A program made the position numbers and the translations under genes. Shown in pieces: positions 46,812-56,489 of a stretch of 64,000 nt of DNA. The number at the start of each line of letters is the position of its first letter. The first letter of the stretch is position 1. This DNA is from an uncultured Candidatus Melainabacteria bacterium (GTDB lineage: Bacteria > Cyanobacteriota > Vampirovibrionia > Gastranaerophilales > Gastranaerophilaceae), in NCBI GenBank assembly GCA_949841365.1, contig CATKZI010000001.1, forward strand, positions 62,001 to 126,000. Direction: 5' to 3'. Below the pieces are notes generated by a model. That model made no database searches and was not told the DNA's origin. It worked only from the letters and a program-made list of their open reading frames with translations.

Positions 46812-48911
46812 TTATTCCATAGAATACGATTCGCCGACCGAATCTATCGCCTCAACCTTAATATCTGTAATCAATTCAGAATAAGAGATTACAACAATTG
46901 TCGGAATATGACGTTCAAGAAGCTGGTACAACGGCAATCTTATTCTCGGCGAACAAAGGATTACAGGCTGTTGTCCGCAAGCCTGATGCGCGCGCATCAA
47001 TGTCGTTGCTGTTGTTTCAATCAATTCCTGCACCTGCATTGGATTTAACAGGAACATTGTACCCAACTCGGTTCTTTGACAGCTATCGTCAAGTGTTTTT
47101 TCCCACTCGGGAGAAAGTGTCAAAGCATATAAAACCTTATCATCACCAACATTTGAAAGACAAATCTGGCGACCGAGCGCAGCTCTCAAACGTTCTGACA
47201 AAATATCGGGTTCTTTTGAAAATCTTGCGTAATCGCAAAGTCTTTCAAATACAAATATAATATCTTTAATAGAAACTTTTTCACGAATTAAGTTAACAAA
47301 GATTTTTCTCAAGTCACTTGTAGAAATGATTGTCGGAACAAGGTCGTTAACAAGTGTCGGGTCTTGCGAGCGGACAAGTTCCATAAGTTTCAGGACATCA
47401 GTTTTTGTCATAACTTCATCAACATGTTTTCTTACACATTCCTGCAAGTGAGTAACAATAACGTCTGTTGAATCAACCGCCGTAACCGAACGTGCCATTT
47501 TAGCATCTTCAGGTCCTATCCAGTAAGCCTGAGTTTGATAAGTCGGGTCAATACCAATGATAGCATCTTGCGGAACATCTTTTTTCATAGCGTCCCACTG
47601 ATCTGCAATAACCATTAATTTACCCGGATAAACGTAACCTGTAGCAACAGTGTTACCGCGGATTGAAATCATATATTCATTGGCATCCAACGCAGATGAA
47701 TCCATAATACGAATATTCGGCAAGATATAACCGAGTTCATCAGTAACTCTCTGACGTAAAGCAGCGATTTTAGCAAGCAATTGACCTTCCTGATCAGGGT
47801 CTGCAATAACAAGCAGGTTTGAACCTACCTGCAAGCTCAAAACGTCAACCCCTAAACGTTCATACATTCTGTTCGGGTTAACAAGGTCTTGCATGTTTTG
47901 TCGAACATTTTCCAACTGACCCAATTGAGATTGAACGTCGGCATTAATCAATGTCGAGAAGCCTGCAACACCAAGCCCGATTGCAAATATCGTAAACGGA
48001 AGCCATGGAAGACCTGTAACGGGTGATGAAAAGGCAAGTAACATCAAGAAACCAGCCGCAAGGAACAAAGCGTTAGGCTTGCTCATAATCTGTCCGGTAA
48101 CATCAGAACCTAATGAATTTGCAGCAGATGAACGTGTCATAAATACACCTGCCGCAATTGACATCAATAGCGAAGGAACTTGTGAGGCAAGACCGTCACC
48201 GATTGTTAATGTTGTATATTTTGAAACGGCATCTGCTATCGGCATCTGGTTCATCAAACATCCGATACACAAACCGCCGATAATGTTGATTAATGTAATA
48301 ATGATACCCGCGATAGTATCCCCTTTTACGAACTTCATCGCACCGTCCATACTACCAAACAGGTTTGATTCTCTTTGCAAGTCTTCACGTTTTTTGGTCG
48401 CTTCTTCAGGAGAAATCAATCCCGCGTTAAAATCCGCGTCGATTGTCATTTGTTTACCGGGCATCGCGTCTAATGCGAAACGTGCGGCAACTTCAGCGAT
48501 ACGTTCAGCACCTTTGGTGATTACCATAAACTGTACAACCGTGATGATAAGGAAGATTACACCGCCGACAATCATGTTACCGCCAGTTACGAATGTTCCG
48601 AACGCATGAATTACCTCACCAGCTTCACCTTTTGCTAAGATACATCTGGTTGAAGCAATTGAAAGTACAAGTCTGAACATTGTACCGATAAGAATAATTG
48701 ACGGGAATGATGCAAGTTCAAGAGTTTTCTTTACATACAAAGAAATCATCAAAAGAACTACACCGAGTGTAATATTCAAACAGATAGAAACGTTAATAAC
48801 CCAGTTTGGAAGTTCGCACAGCAAAAGAACGATAAGCAATAAAACGAATATCGCCATAAAAATTTCGCTTAAATTTGTTCCTCCGCCTTGCTGGGCTTGT
48901 TCCTGTGCCAT
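46812..48911 (-). CDS. flhA: FlhA/SctV export-gate protein
   Basis: 699 aa, normal length. Eight membrane helices in the first 330 residues (LLIVLLLCELPNWVINVSICLNI onward), then the FHIPEP-type loop region with KQMTIDADFNAGLISPEEATKKREDLQRE, and the cytoplasmic four-domain part ending in LLERHIPTIVVISYSELITDIKVEAIDSVGE. It forms the nonameric ring that receives chaperones and substrates in flagellar and type III export. The ATG overlaps the fliH-like stop by one base. Confidence 0.97.
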   Translation of the reverse strand: MAQEQAQQGGGTNLSEIFMAIFVLLLIVLLLCELPNWVINVSICLNITLGVVLLMISLYVKKTLELASFPSIILIGTMFRLVLSIASTRCILAKGEAGEVIHAFGTFVTGGNMIVGGVIFLIITVVQFMVITKGAERIAEVAARFALDAMPGKQMTIDADFNAGLISPEEATKKREDLQRESNLFGSMDGAMKFVKGDTIAGIIITLINIIGGLCIGCLMNQMPIADAVSKYTTLTIGDGLASQVPSLLMSIAAGVFMTRSSAANSLGSDVTGQIMSKPNALFLAAGFLMLLAFSSPVTGLPWLPFTIFAIGLGVAGFSTLINADVQSQLGQLENVRQNMQDLVNPNRMYERLGVDVLSLQVGSNLLVIADPDQEGQLLAKIAALRQRVTDELGYILPNIRIMDSSALDANEYMISIRGNTVATGYVYPGKLMVIADQWDAMKKDVPQDAIIGIDPTYQTQAYWIGPEDAKMARSVTAVDSTDVIVTHLQECVRKHVDEVMTKTDVLKLMELVRSQDPTLVNDLVPTIISTSDLRKIFVNLIREKVSIKDIIFVFERLCDYARFSKEPDILSERLRAALGRQICLSNVGDDKVLYALTLSPEWEKTLDDSCQRTELGTMFLLNPMQVQELIETTATTLMRAHQACGQQPVILCSPRIRLPLYQLLERHIPTIVVISYSELITDIKVEAIDSVGESYSME

Positions 48912-49600
48912 TAAATTCCTCTTAAAGCCTCACTAATTACGGACAATTGGGTTTCAATCGTCGCATCTATCACACCGTTTGTAGTTGTAACCATACAACC
49001 GCCTTCCATAATACTTTCATCGGGAACAACCATAACCCTTGCATCCAATCCTGCGTTACTCAAAACTTCCGGAATTTCTGTTTTTACTAAAGAAACCTGA
49101 ACCGGATTTACACGCAAAGTTATTTTTGTTTCTTCTTTAGAAAGCCCGCGCAAAATATCTGTTATATTTTCCATAATCAGCGAGGGATTTTCCTGTATTT
49201 CCTGTTTAATAATTTTTTTAGCAATATCAACACTGATTTCCATAATATTTGGCGCAATGTAATCAAAAACCGCTTGTTTTGCCCCTAAAAATGCGCTCAG
49301 AGAATTTCTCACTTCTTCAATATCAGCTTTTGCCTGATTTAAGCCTTCCTCATACCCTTCTTTTTGAGCAGCTTCTTTAATAGCAGTTGCTTCTTCTCTG
49401 GCACGAGAAATAAGGTTTCTGTCGTCAATTCTTCTGAAACCTCTGCGTCTGTCGCCCCTGCGTCTTTCCTGACGCTGTTTAAAGTCGATATTATCAAGGT
49501 TAAAAAGGTCTATTTCCTTTTCTTCGACTTTAACTTCGGGCTCTTCAATTTTTTGTACAACATCCCCTGCAGGTTTTTGTATTTTCTTTTTTATAATCAT
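48911..49600 (-). CDS. fliH: FliH/SctL-like stator protein
   Basis: 229 aa. An acidic N-terminus, an Arg/Asp-rich patch (RQERRRGDRRRGFRRIDDRN), a coiled coil (EEATAIKEAAQKEGYEEGLNQAKADIEE, with the GxxxG-like spacing seen in FliH), and a C-terminal domain with MEGGCMVTTTNGVIDATIETQLSVISEAL, the clearest FliH signature. It tethers and inhibits the export ATPase (FliI), which is not encoded in this window. Confidence 0.85.
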   Translation of the reverse strand: MIIKKKIQKPAGDVVQKIEEPEVKVEEKEIDLFNLDNIDFKQRQERRRGDRRRGFRRIDDRNLISRAREEATAIKEAAQKEGYEEGLNQAKADIEEVRNSLSAFLGAKQAVFDYIAPNIMEISVDIAKKIIKQEIQENPSLIMENITDILRGLSKEETKITLRVNPVQVSLVKTEIPEVLSNAGLDARVMVVPDESIMEGGCMVTTTNGVIDATIETQLSVISEALRGI

Positions 49601-49611
49601 GATTAATATTA

Positions 49612-50625
49612 TTATACACTATCTTCAAGGTGTGTGGCAATAATATTTGCAACTTTCGGAGCAATTTCATAATACTCACCCTCTAAAGCCGTGAATACGA
49701 ACTTTTTCACCTTGTTTCTTTCCAATCTTAATGTTTGTTCAATTTGCGATCTGTCTAAATATTGCGAAACATTTTGAATTTTATCAACAATTTTATTAGG
49801 AGCTAAAGTAACCTGAGTTTTCGGAATATTAGTTTTAATCTCCTGCAGACATCTCAATACCGCATTAGTATCCATTTTTGCATCCAAATCCTGCATGCCC
49901 ATAAATTTGATAACGGAATTTGCATCATCAGGACTGAATTTATTAAGTATAGATTGAACTTTATCCTGTTTCAAACGATTAAACAACATTGCAAGAGTTG
50001 CGAGTTTAAGCACCTTGGCATCCGCACCCAAAGGAGCACTGACGGGAGCAGAAGGAACTGCGCCCTGAGGCTGAGGCGGTATACCTGCTGATTGTTGAGG
50101 TACAGGCTGTTCCTGATTTTGAGGTTCTTCTTGAACCTGCTGCTGCACCATAGCATCAATATTAGACTGCATTGAAGCTTGTTCCATCAAACCCTGATCA
50201 ATCAAATTTTTGTCTTTTAACTCGGCAATACAGTCAAGATAAGTCTTTTTAACGTGGTGTTCAATAACCTGCAAACACTGATCCTGCGGAAGATTTTGAG
50301 TAAATGCGTTTTTTGCTATTTCAAAAATCGTAAACGCGATTTTCTGCATAATAGGATCCCAATATTGCTGAGGAATCCCTGAACGCACAAGGTCAACCGA
50401 TTTATGGAACGACCATTCTGCAATAATTTGAGTAATCATTACAGCCTGATCAATATTAAACTGACCTTCATCATAAAGAGCCTGCCCTGCAATGGTTGAA
50501 AAATTCAACAAGGTATTTGCAACATAATTTCTTTGATTATCGTTAAAATCGGGCGGAATAAGTTCTAACGCCTGCTGCGCCAGATTTTGTGCAAATTCTT
50601 TATATTCAAACCCTTGTATTGCCAT
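49612..50625 (-). CDS. highly divergent FliG-position protein
   Basis: 337 aa, located between fliF and fliH where fliG normally sits. Residues 1-160 are helical and unlike standard FliG (GFEYKEFAQNLAQQALELIPPDFNDNQRNY). A Gln/Pro linker follows (about 165-200), then KVLKLATLAMLFNRLKQDKVQSILNKFSPDDANSVIKFMGMQDLDA, similar in pattern to FliG N/M-domain repeats, and a C-terminal DRSQIEQTLRLERNKVKKFVFTALEGEY. The FliF C-terminal tail that normally binds FliG is conserved here. I infer a FliG analogue or a type III cytoplasmic-ring protein; identity is uncertain. Confidence 0.55.
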   Translation of the reverse strand: MAIQGFEYKEFAQNLAQQALELIPPDFNDNQRNYVANTLLNFSTIAGQALYDEGQFNIDQAVMITQIIAEWSFHKSVDLVRSGIPQQYWDPIMQKIAFTIFEIAKNAFTQNLPQDQCLQVIEHHVKKTYLDCIAELKDKNLIDQGLMEQASMQSNIDAMVQQQVQEEPQNQEQPVPQQSAGIPPQPQGAVPSAPVSAPLGADAKVLKLATLAMLFNRLKQDKVQSILNKFSPDDANSVIKFMGMQDLDAKMDTNAVLRCLQEIKTNIPKTQVTLAPNKIVDKIQNVSQYLDRSQIEQTLRLERNKVKKFVFTALEGEYYEIAPKVANIIATHLEDSV

Positions 50626-50627
50626 TT

Positions 50628-52310
50628 TTACCCTTGTTCAATCCAACTCTTAATTTTTTCGCCCGCTTCATCATCATCCGCATTTGCAAGTTCGTTAGAA
50701 AGGTTTGAAAGCGTATCGGTCAATCTATTCGGATCAACTAACGATTGCTGTTGTTCAATATAACCTCTCTGCTGCTGTTCAACAAGACCTTGAGCGAGTT
50801 CTGACTGTCTTTCCGCCAATTGTGCCGCACGCATATTAATATCTGACAATTGAGCTTCCTGTTGAGCATTTTTCTGTCTGAGCATTTCAACTTCGCGTTT
50901 GTTAGCTTCCTGTATTTGTTGAACCCTATTTGATATTGCCTTAAATACAATTATTAAACCAATCGCACTCAAAGCAATTGCAAGCCACCAAGGATTGCCT
51001 GTTTCATCAGGTTTCGGAAGATTTGCAGGTCTGTCAGAAGCCAAGTACGGGTCTGTAGAATCTGAAAACGCGATAGATACATTTTCAGCATTAACTTTCG
51101 GACTTGCCGCTCTTGCAATCAATTCTTTTAACTCTTCCAGAGTTGTGTTTGAAGGAAGCGCATTTTTATCCAATGTTACAGCAATTGAAATTTCTTCAAT
51201 CACACCCGGTTTAATATATTCGTTAGTTTGAGTTTTTGTAACACCGAATTGAGTTTCTCTTGCAGTTCTTGAATAGTTTCTGTTCTGGCTTGAATCAGAT
51301 GAACCGTTAGGAAGCCCGTTTGGTAAATAAACGCTTACAGCGTTTGTATTTTTGTTGCTGTCGTTTGTCTGGTCGCCCAAACCTTCCTGAAAAGTTTGTT
51401 CTGTAACGGAAGCTTTTCTTTCAGGATCGTAGTCGATAGTGAATTTTTCAACAGGAGCTTGGCGAAGGAAAGTACTTACGGTTGCAACATAATTTCCCTG
51501 ACCGATAAGTCTGTCCAACTGTTGATTAACTTTTGAAGTCATATACTTATCGTTTTCTTCAAGTCTGCGAAGCATTTCATCTTCAGCATTCATAATACTG
51601 TGATAAGTATTGCCGTTAGTATCTGTAATTGCAATATTTTCAGCTGTCAAACCGTTTACACTGCCCAATAAAAGGTTAGTGATGGCTTTAATTTTTAACT
51701 GGTCAAGCTTGCTTGCATCTTTAGCCAACGTTAATTGAACCGTAGCCGTAACAGGTTTTTGCATTGATGTAAAAATTGTAGTTTCGGGAATTGAAATAAA
51801 TACGGATGCCGTATCAACCCCGTCAATTCTTCTGATTAACCTTGCAAGTTCACCGTTAATAGCACGTGAAAGTCTGATTTTTTTATCTTCTTTTGTTGAT
51901 GTAAAATCACCTTTATCAAAAATTTCCAAACCAACATTTTGATCCATAAGACCGCTTTGTACAATCTGGATTAATGCCAAATCTCTATCTGTTGTGTAGC
52001 AAGCTTTTCTGCCTGTTTTACAATCACCTTTTTTCAAATAAAGAATAGATTTTGTACCGTCAAGTTTTCTGCTTACCGCAATATCGTATTTTGCAAGAAG
52101 TGCCTGAATTTCAATAGCTTTGCCGATATTATCGGTTGTCAAAAGATTTACATCCTCTTTTATAGGCTCACCCGTAATTTCTTTACCGCCTGTTGAACTT
52201 TTTGAACCGCTAGCAATGCCGATTACGATTATAAGCGCCACAACAAGTATAGCACCGCCTATTATGCCGTATAATAAAGGTTTATTTTCAAGTATTTCTT
52301 GCACATCCAT
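50628..52310 (-). CDS. fliF: FliF/SctJ MS-ring protein
   Basis: 560 aa. Membrane segment near the N-terminus (LLYGIIGGAILVVALIIVIGIA), ring-building motifs (AIEIQALLAKYDIAV, DRDLALIQIVQSGLM, RAINGELARLIRRIDGVDTASVFISIPE), a second membrane segment (WWLAIALSAIGLIIVFKAI, about 443-461), a Gln-rich coiled coil, and a C-terminal acidic tail (DDDEAGEKIKSWIEQG) of the kind that binds FliG. It forms the MS ring in the inner membrane. The stop is 2 bp from the next gene. Confidence 0.93.
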   Translation of the reverse strand: MDVQEILENKPLLYGIIGGAILVVALIIVIGIASGSKSSTGGKEITGEPIKEDVNLLTTDNIGKAIEIQALLAKYDIAVSRKLDGTKSILYLKKGDCKTGRKACYTTDRDLALIQIVQSGLMDQNVGLEIFDKGDFTSTKEDKKIRLSRAINGELARLIRRIDGVDTASVFISIPETTIFTSMQKPVTATVQLTLAKDASKLDQLKIKAITNLLLGSVNGLTAENIAITDTNGNTYHSIMNAEDEMLRRLEENDKYMTSKVNQQLDRLIGQGNYVATVSTFLRQAPVEKFTIDYDPERKASVTEQTFQEGLGDQTNDSNKNTNAVSVYLPNGLPNGSSDSSQNRNYSRTARETQFGVTKTQTNEYIKPGVIEEISIAVTLDKNALPSNTTLEELKELIARAASPKVNAENVSIAFSDSTDPYLASDRPANLPKPDETGNPWWLAIALSAIGLIIVFKAISNRVQQIQEANKREVEMLRQKNAQQEAQLSDINMRAAQLAERQSELAQGLVEQQQRGYIEQQQSLVDPNRLTDTLSNLSNELANADDDEAGEKIKSWIEQG

Positions 52311-52445
52311 ATTTTTAACCCTTTGCGTAGATTTTGGTTCTACTTTTTATATCTTGGTCAGTCACTTCGCTTTTGTACAATTTAAATTAATTAAAATTAA
52401 AGTCCAAACGCTCGTTCCCGCTTTTACCCCAGTCTGTTATTTATT

Positions 52446-52784
52446 CTACACCTGAATTTGCATAACTTTATCATACGCTTGTATGACTTTTCCAGTAATT
52501 TGAGTTGCTACGTTGATTGTAATCTCAGATTTTGCCATCGCAGTCATAACATCATGGATATCTACGTTTTTTGAACCGGACATAACATCTTTCAACATAT
52601 TGTCAGGAGCGTTGAGTTCTGTGTTAAGGTTTTCCACCAATCCGGAAAAAACTGCTTTAAAATCAGGGCTGTTTTGAGTTTCTACTCTCTGCATTCTTGC
52701 TGCCGGAATACCGTTGAACCCACTGTCCATTTTAGTATGCTGAATTCTTCCCGCTAAATCATATTGAGGATAAAAATTGCTCAT
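52446..52784 (-). CDS. fliE: FliE, MS-ring/rod junction protein
   Basis: 112 aa from ATG at 52784 with SD AAAGGAA 5-6 bp upstream; upstream Met codons in the longer frame have no ribosome site. The C-terminal half carries the FliE signature: DVMSGSKNVDIHDVMTAMAKSEITINVATQITGKVIQAYDKVMQIQV. FliE links the MS ring to the rod and is an export substrate. First gene of the export cluster; 135 bp separate it from fliF. Confidence 0.88.
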   Translation of the reverse strand: MSNFYPQYDLAGRIQHTKMDSGFNGIPAARMQRVETQNSPDFKAVFSGLVENLNTELNAPDNMLKDVMSGSKNVDIHDVMTAMAKSEITINVATQITGKVIQAYDKVMQIQV

Positions 52785-52891
52785 AGATTTCCTTTCTATA
52801 ATTATCATAACGTATTTACACCTGATTTGTACAGTTTTACAGCAAAAAATCATACAAATTCAGTATAGTTTTAATGATAATTTATAAAAAA

Positions 52892-53802
52892 TCAATCATT
52901 TAAATATTTATAACTGCAGCCCGCTCCTGCAATACATTCAATAGAGTGGCAACTAGCATAACCTATATCTTTTGAACAACCTGAAGAACCATAAGCCGAA
53001 TTATCATATCCGTCTGAACCGATTGCACCGAGCGGAACCATCTTATTTTCAAAGAGTTGAACTCCAAACACATCTTTTCCTACCATATTCGGTCCCTTTT
53101 GCCATCCGTTAACATCTGCAACAACTGCCGGTTGTCCTTCTCCGCCAAAATAAAGTACAGTACCATCTTCCAGCAATACAGCCTGTAAATCAATTGCTTC
53201 CCTACCCAATGAAAAACCCGATTGAGGACCTTTATATGATATATCAAATCGTTTTCCGGCATAACCGCGTCTATATATTTGATATTTCCCACCTAAAGAT
53301 GTATAGCAACTGCCCGAATAACAATACCATACATGAGCATCAACCCCATCTTTACATTTATAATCTGTAAATGTATACGAGTCATAAGAACTGCAAGTTT
53401 TAACAACTTTCAATTTAGACAAAAACTCATACATAAATTCAGGATTCCAATAACCATAGCTCAAATCTCCAATAGGGTTTCCGTTAGTACACTTATTCCA
53501 ATCATATTTTAAGTGCGTAGCGCAAACTTCAATATCTTGAGCCTTTACTTGATTGTATGCATTATGAAGTATAGAATAAGTCTTTTTCCATCTGGTAATA
53601 TTTATTCTATCTTGAATTTTTGCAACAATCACAGGCATTGTAACTGCAGCAACAACTCCAATTATCCCAAGAGTAATCAAGACCTCAGCGAGAGTAAAAG
53701 CCAAGCGTGACGCTTGACCCGCCACATGGATTTTGGAAAAGCTTTCAAACAATGGAGACTTGCTTAAATTGCCCCCCCCCCGAAGCTATGCAAATTTTTC
53801 AT
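52892..53802 (-). CDS. prepilin-type protein, out of frame at a second poly-G tract
   Basis: ATG at 53802 follows GGAGG by 5 bp. It reads MKNLHSFGGGAI-stop because of a 10-G tract (53772-53781). One more G (or two fewer) joins the long frame, giving a 302-residue protein whose leader is about 32 residues (GNLSKSPLFESFSKIHVAGQASRLA) before FTLAEVLITLGIIGVVAAVTMP. The body has at least ten Cys (e.g. VKTCSSYDSYTFTDYKCK, WYCYSGSCYTS, YASCHSIECIAGAGCSY), suggesting several disulfides. As written only a TTG at 53752 could start it, with no SD. Same gene design and same tract length as 33039-33757. Confidence 0.8.
53772..53781 (-). repeat. poly-G(10) tract in second pilin leader
   Basis: Ten C on the plus strand, within the context TTCG(10)CA on the coding strand, which is the same context as the tract at 33718. 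Confidence 0.9.
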
Positions 53803-53810
53803 ATTACCTC

Positions 53811-54254
53811 CTATTCTTCCAGTTCTTTTCTTATATCATCAACAGTTACATGTAAAACAGGAGAATTTTCATCCTTGCGTAAAACTACGTTCTTAATCCC
53901 CGATTGTACAATAAACCTTTTACACAAAATACAAATAAAATTATGTCCCCAAATATACATTGTAGCATCTTTACAGCGGTCTTGACCTGCCTGAATTATA
54001 GCATTCTGTTCGGCATGAATTGAACGGCAGGTTTCATAACAAGTCCCTGATTTAATATTATTTTTAATTCTGTAACATTCTCCGCGCTCATAGCAGGATT
54101 CAACCTTAGAGGGAGTTCCATTGTAGCCTGTTGCCTTAATCTTTTTATCTTCACCGACAATAACAGCACCAACCTGCGCTCTGATACAGTTTGATCTGCT
54201 TGCACAAGTTTTAGCCAAATCTAAAAAATAATCTTCCCATGACTTAATTTCCAT
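53811..54254 (-). CDS. deoxycytidylate deaminase family protein
   Basis: 147 aa. Zinc-binding motif HAEQNAIIQAG (about residue 75), and FICILCKRFIVQSGI supplies the two Cys (CxxC, usually PCxxC). N-terminal LAKTCASRSNCIRAQVGAVIVGEDKKI is typical of dCMP deaminase/ComEB. It converts dCMP to dUMP for thymidylate synthesis. The gene ends 8 bp from the pilin start region, on the same strand. Confidence 0.92.
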   Translation of the reverse strand: MEIKSWEDYFLDLAKTCASRSNCIRAQVGAVIVGEDKKIKATGYNGTPSKVESCYERGECYRIKNNIKSGTCYETCRSIHAEQNAIIQAGQDRCKDATMYIWGHNFICILCKRFIVQSGIKNVVLRKDENSPVLHVTVDDIRKELEE

Positions 54255-54306
54255 ATATATTCCTCTAAATTAACTCCAAAACCGAGTGTGGAGAGTGGCT
54301 TCGCCA

Positions 54307-55812
54307 CTACTGCCTGTAGTTTCTAATTCCTGTCGTAATCATTGCAATTCCGTATTTGTCGCATACTTCTATAAGTTTTTGGTCTTTAATCGAACCGCCC
54401 GGTTGAATAATCAAACTTATTCTTCCCTGTACTGCCGAATAAATACAATCTTCCGATGCGAGTACCGTATCAGAAGCCAAAACCGCATCTTTTGAACCGT
54501 CACAAGCATAATTCAGCGCACTTTCCAATGCTGATAATGCATTAGTCTGTCCCTGAGCTATTGCAGAAGTTTTAAAATCTCTTGCAATAACTACAGAATT
54601 TGTTTTGGCATGCTTTACGGTTTTCCAAGCAAAAATTGCATCTTCAATCTGTTCTGCCGTAGGTTTTTCTTTTGTCACAACCTTGAACATTTCTTTATTA
54701 AGCTCACTGTTGTTTCTATCCTGAACTAATGCTCCAAAAGGTGTGATAATAACTTCTTCAACTGTCAAACGTCTGTAATCCTTTAATGAAGTATTAAGTT
54801 TTACCAATTTAATATCAGGATTATCTTCAAATAACTCAACCGCCTTCGGCTCAAAATCAGGAGCAACAACAACCTCTACTGCCATAGAATTCAAATGTTT
54901 TGCAACCTCTATGTCAACAGGTTTTGAAAAACCTGCCACCCCATAAAAAGAACTGACAGGGTCACAGTCAAAAGCTTTTGTATAAGCTTCATACAAAGAA
55001 CGACCTAGAGCAACACCGCATGGTTTATTATGCCTGATAATTGCAACAGCATTAACATCATAAAATTCACTTACAATATTGACAGCCTCAGCTACATTCA
55101 AAATATTGTTAAATGAAAGTTCTTTACCATTAATAACTTCATAATCAACCATATTGTCAAGTTTATACAATGAAGCTCTCTGATGCGGGTTTTCACCGTA
55201 TTTTAAATCTTTAAGTTTTTCAAAATTGAATGTTTTGAAAGGCATATCTCCTAAATGCTCAGCAAGTTTAGTACAAATCTGCCTGTCATAATTTGAAGTA
55301 AAATTAAAAGCTTTAAGGGCAAGTTTCATTCTGCCGAAATCATTTGCATTCAAAGCAACATAATAATCAACTTTATTTGTAATTACCGTTACATGTTTAT
55401 AATTTTTAGCAGCTGCACGTAAAACAGCCAAACCTGCAACATCAATTTTAGAAAGAGCTTCATCCGCATCAGCAGAATTAGCAATTATTTCATCAATAGG
55501 ACGCAAATTTACAACAACCATGTCAAAAGTTTTAACAACAGCTCGTTCCAATTCGTTAAGTTCCATTGAATCTGAACTGTCAGCCAGAATTGATGCAAAA
55601 ATTGTTTCGTTAAGACAGTCGTAATCTTTTATAAGAAGTCCGCCATTTTGAGAACAATCTGCAACATTAACCGCTTCAATACCTGCTTCTTTTAAAACTT
55701 CATAAGTATCATTTCCCGCAACGATTTCATACTCAAATTTTTCAGACAAGTTTCTTGCAAAATCTTCTAACCCTGTCTTGTCGTATACACTAATAAACGC
55801 TCGTCTTTTCAT
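54307..55812 (-). CDS. purH: bifunctional AICAR formyltransferase/IMP cyclohydrolase
   Basis: 501 aa. MGS-like cyclohydrolase domain (RAFISVYDKTGLEDFARNL, VNLRPID) followed by AICARFT (LKYGENPHQRAS, IIRHNKPCGVA, DPVSSFYGV, AWKTVKHAKTNSVVIARD, QPGGSIKDQKLIEVCDKYGIAM). It makes the last two steps of IMP synthesis. The start at 55812 has GAGGT 4-5 bp upstream; the earlier ATG at 55827 would lie at or before the predicted transcription start. Confidence 0.96.
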   Translation of the reverse strand: MKRRAFISVYDKTGLEDFARNLSEKFEYEIVAGNDTYEVLKEAGIEAVNVADCSQNGGLLIKDYDCLNETIFASILADSSDSMELNELERAVVKTFDMVVVNLRPIDEIIANSADADEALSKIDVAGLAVLRAAAKNYKHVTVITNKVDYYVALNANDFGRMKLALKAFNFTSNYDRQICTKLAEHLGDMPFKTFNFEKLKDLKYGENPHQRASLYKLDNMVDYEVINGKELSFNNILNVAEAVNIVSEFYDVNAVAIIRHNKPCGVALGRSLYEAYTKAFDCDPVSSFYGVAGFSKPVDIEVAKHLNSMAVEVVVAPDFEPKAVELFEDNPDIKLVKLNTSLKDYRRLTVEEVIITPFGALVQDRNNSELNKEMFKVVTKEKPTAEQIEDAIFAWKTVKHAKTNSVVIARDFKTSAIAQGQTNALSALESALNYACDGSKDAVLASDTVLASEDCIYSAVQGRISLIIQPGGSIKDQKLIEVCDKYGIAMITTGIRNYRQ

Positions 55813-55830
55813 TTTTACCTCACGCATTCT

Positions 55831-55839
55831 ATTATACCA
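55831..55839 (-). promoter_or_regulatory. extended -10 promoter for purH
   Basis: TGGTATAAT on the minus strand (55839-55831), an extended -10 box; no clear -35. The expected transcription start is about 55824, leaving a leader of only about 12 nt that carries the SD. Confidence 0.6.
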
Positions 55840-55918
55840 TAAAAAATCTTAGCATTTCGTAAACTTTTATTTTTTTATTTCTTTGTTATGATTATAATTA
55901 GGAAAAGAGGATTAATTG

Positions 55919-56458
55919 ATGAATAAAATAACTGAAGGCGTAGGCAAAAAAATAGTTGAAGCATTAAAACAACAATCTGATATAGAAATTCAAAACGTAG
56001 TGGAAAATCCCGCTCCTGTTGAAGATGAATTCAACACATTTGAAGAACCTGATAATTCGTTTATTGAAGAAACTCCAATAATTACACCAACATTCACTCC
56101 AATGACATTTGCTAAAGATACAGAAGCTTTTGCAAACGATTTAGACGGAGTTGAAATTCCGACAAATGTCATGGTTTTAAAACAGCTTATTAACCAGCTT
56201 CCTTCAGGTGTTTCAAAACAAACAGGTGCACAGATTATTAAACAGACAATGGAAGCTCTCGGAATTTCTATGAAAAGTGTATTACAGGAAGCTCAGGGGG
56301 TTCAGGAAAGCTTAAATAATTCATCAAGAGAATGCCAATCCTCGATTATGGAATACAAAAAACAAATAGGCGTACTTGAAAGACAAGCTCAAAAATATCA
56401 ACGTCAATCTTCGGCACTAAATGATATAATAAGTTTATTTGTTCAAACTAATTTATAA
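55919..56458 (+). CDS. unknown coiled-coil protein
   Basis: 179 aa from ATG at 55919 (GAGG 8 bp upstream), not recognised. N-terminal helix MNKITEGVGKKIVEALKQQSD; acidic Pro/Thr-rich linker (about 25-72); a conserved-looking core VEIPTNVMVLKQLINQLPSGVSKQTGAQIIKQTMEALGIS; then a coiled coil SRECQSSIMEYKKQIGVLERQAQKYQRQSSALNDIISLF. No export signal. Neighbours of the same style follow on the other strand, so a role with the export machinery is possible but unproven. Confidence 0.75.
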   Translation: MNKITEGVGKKIVEALKQQSDIEIQNVVENPAPVEDEFNTFEEPDNSFIEETPIITPTFTPMTFAKDTEAFANDLDGVEIPTNVMVLKQLINQLPSGVSKQTGAQIIKQTMEALGISMKSVLQEAQGVQESLNNSSRECQSSIMEYKKQIGVLERQAQKYQRQSSALNDIISLFVQTNL

Positions 56459-56460
56459 CA

Positions 56461-56487
56461 AAAAAGACCTCTTTAAGAGGTCTTTTT
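56461..56487. terminator. bidirectional terminator
   Basis: AAGACCTC (56464-56471) and GAGGTCTT (56477-56484) with a 5-nt loop, A run before and T run after. It separates the convergent 179-aa and 109-aa protein genes. Confidence 0.9.
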
Positions 56488-56489
56488 TG

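Noticed and set aside
48079..48609. 176-codon open frame opposite flhA
   Set aside because: It mirrors conserved flhA codons and has no protein-like features or ribosome site.
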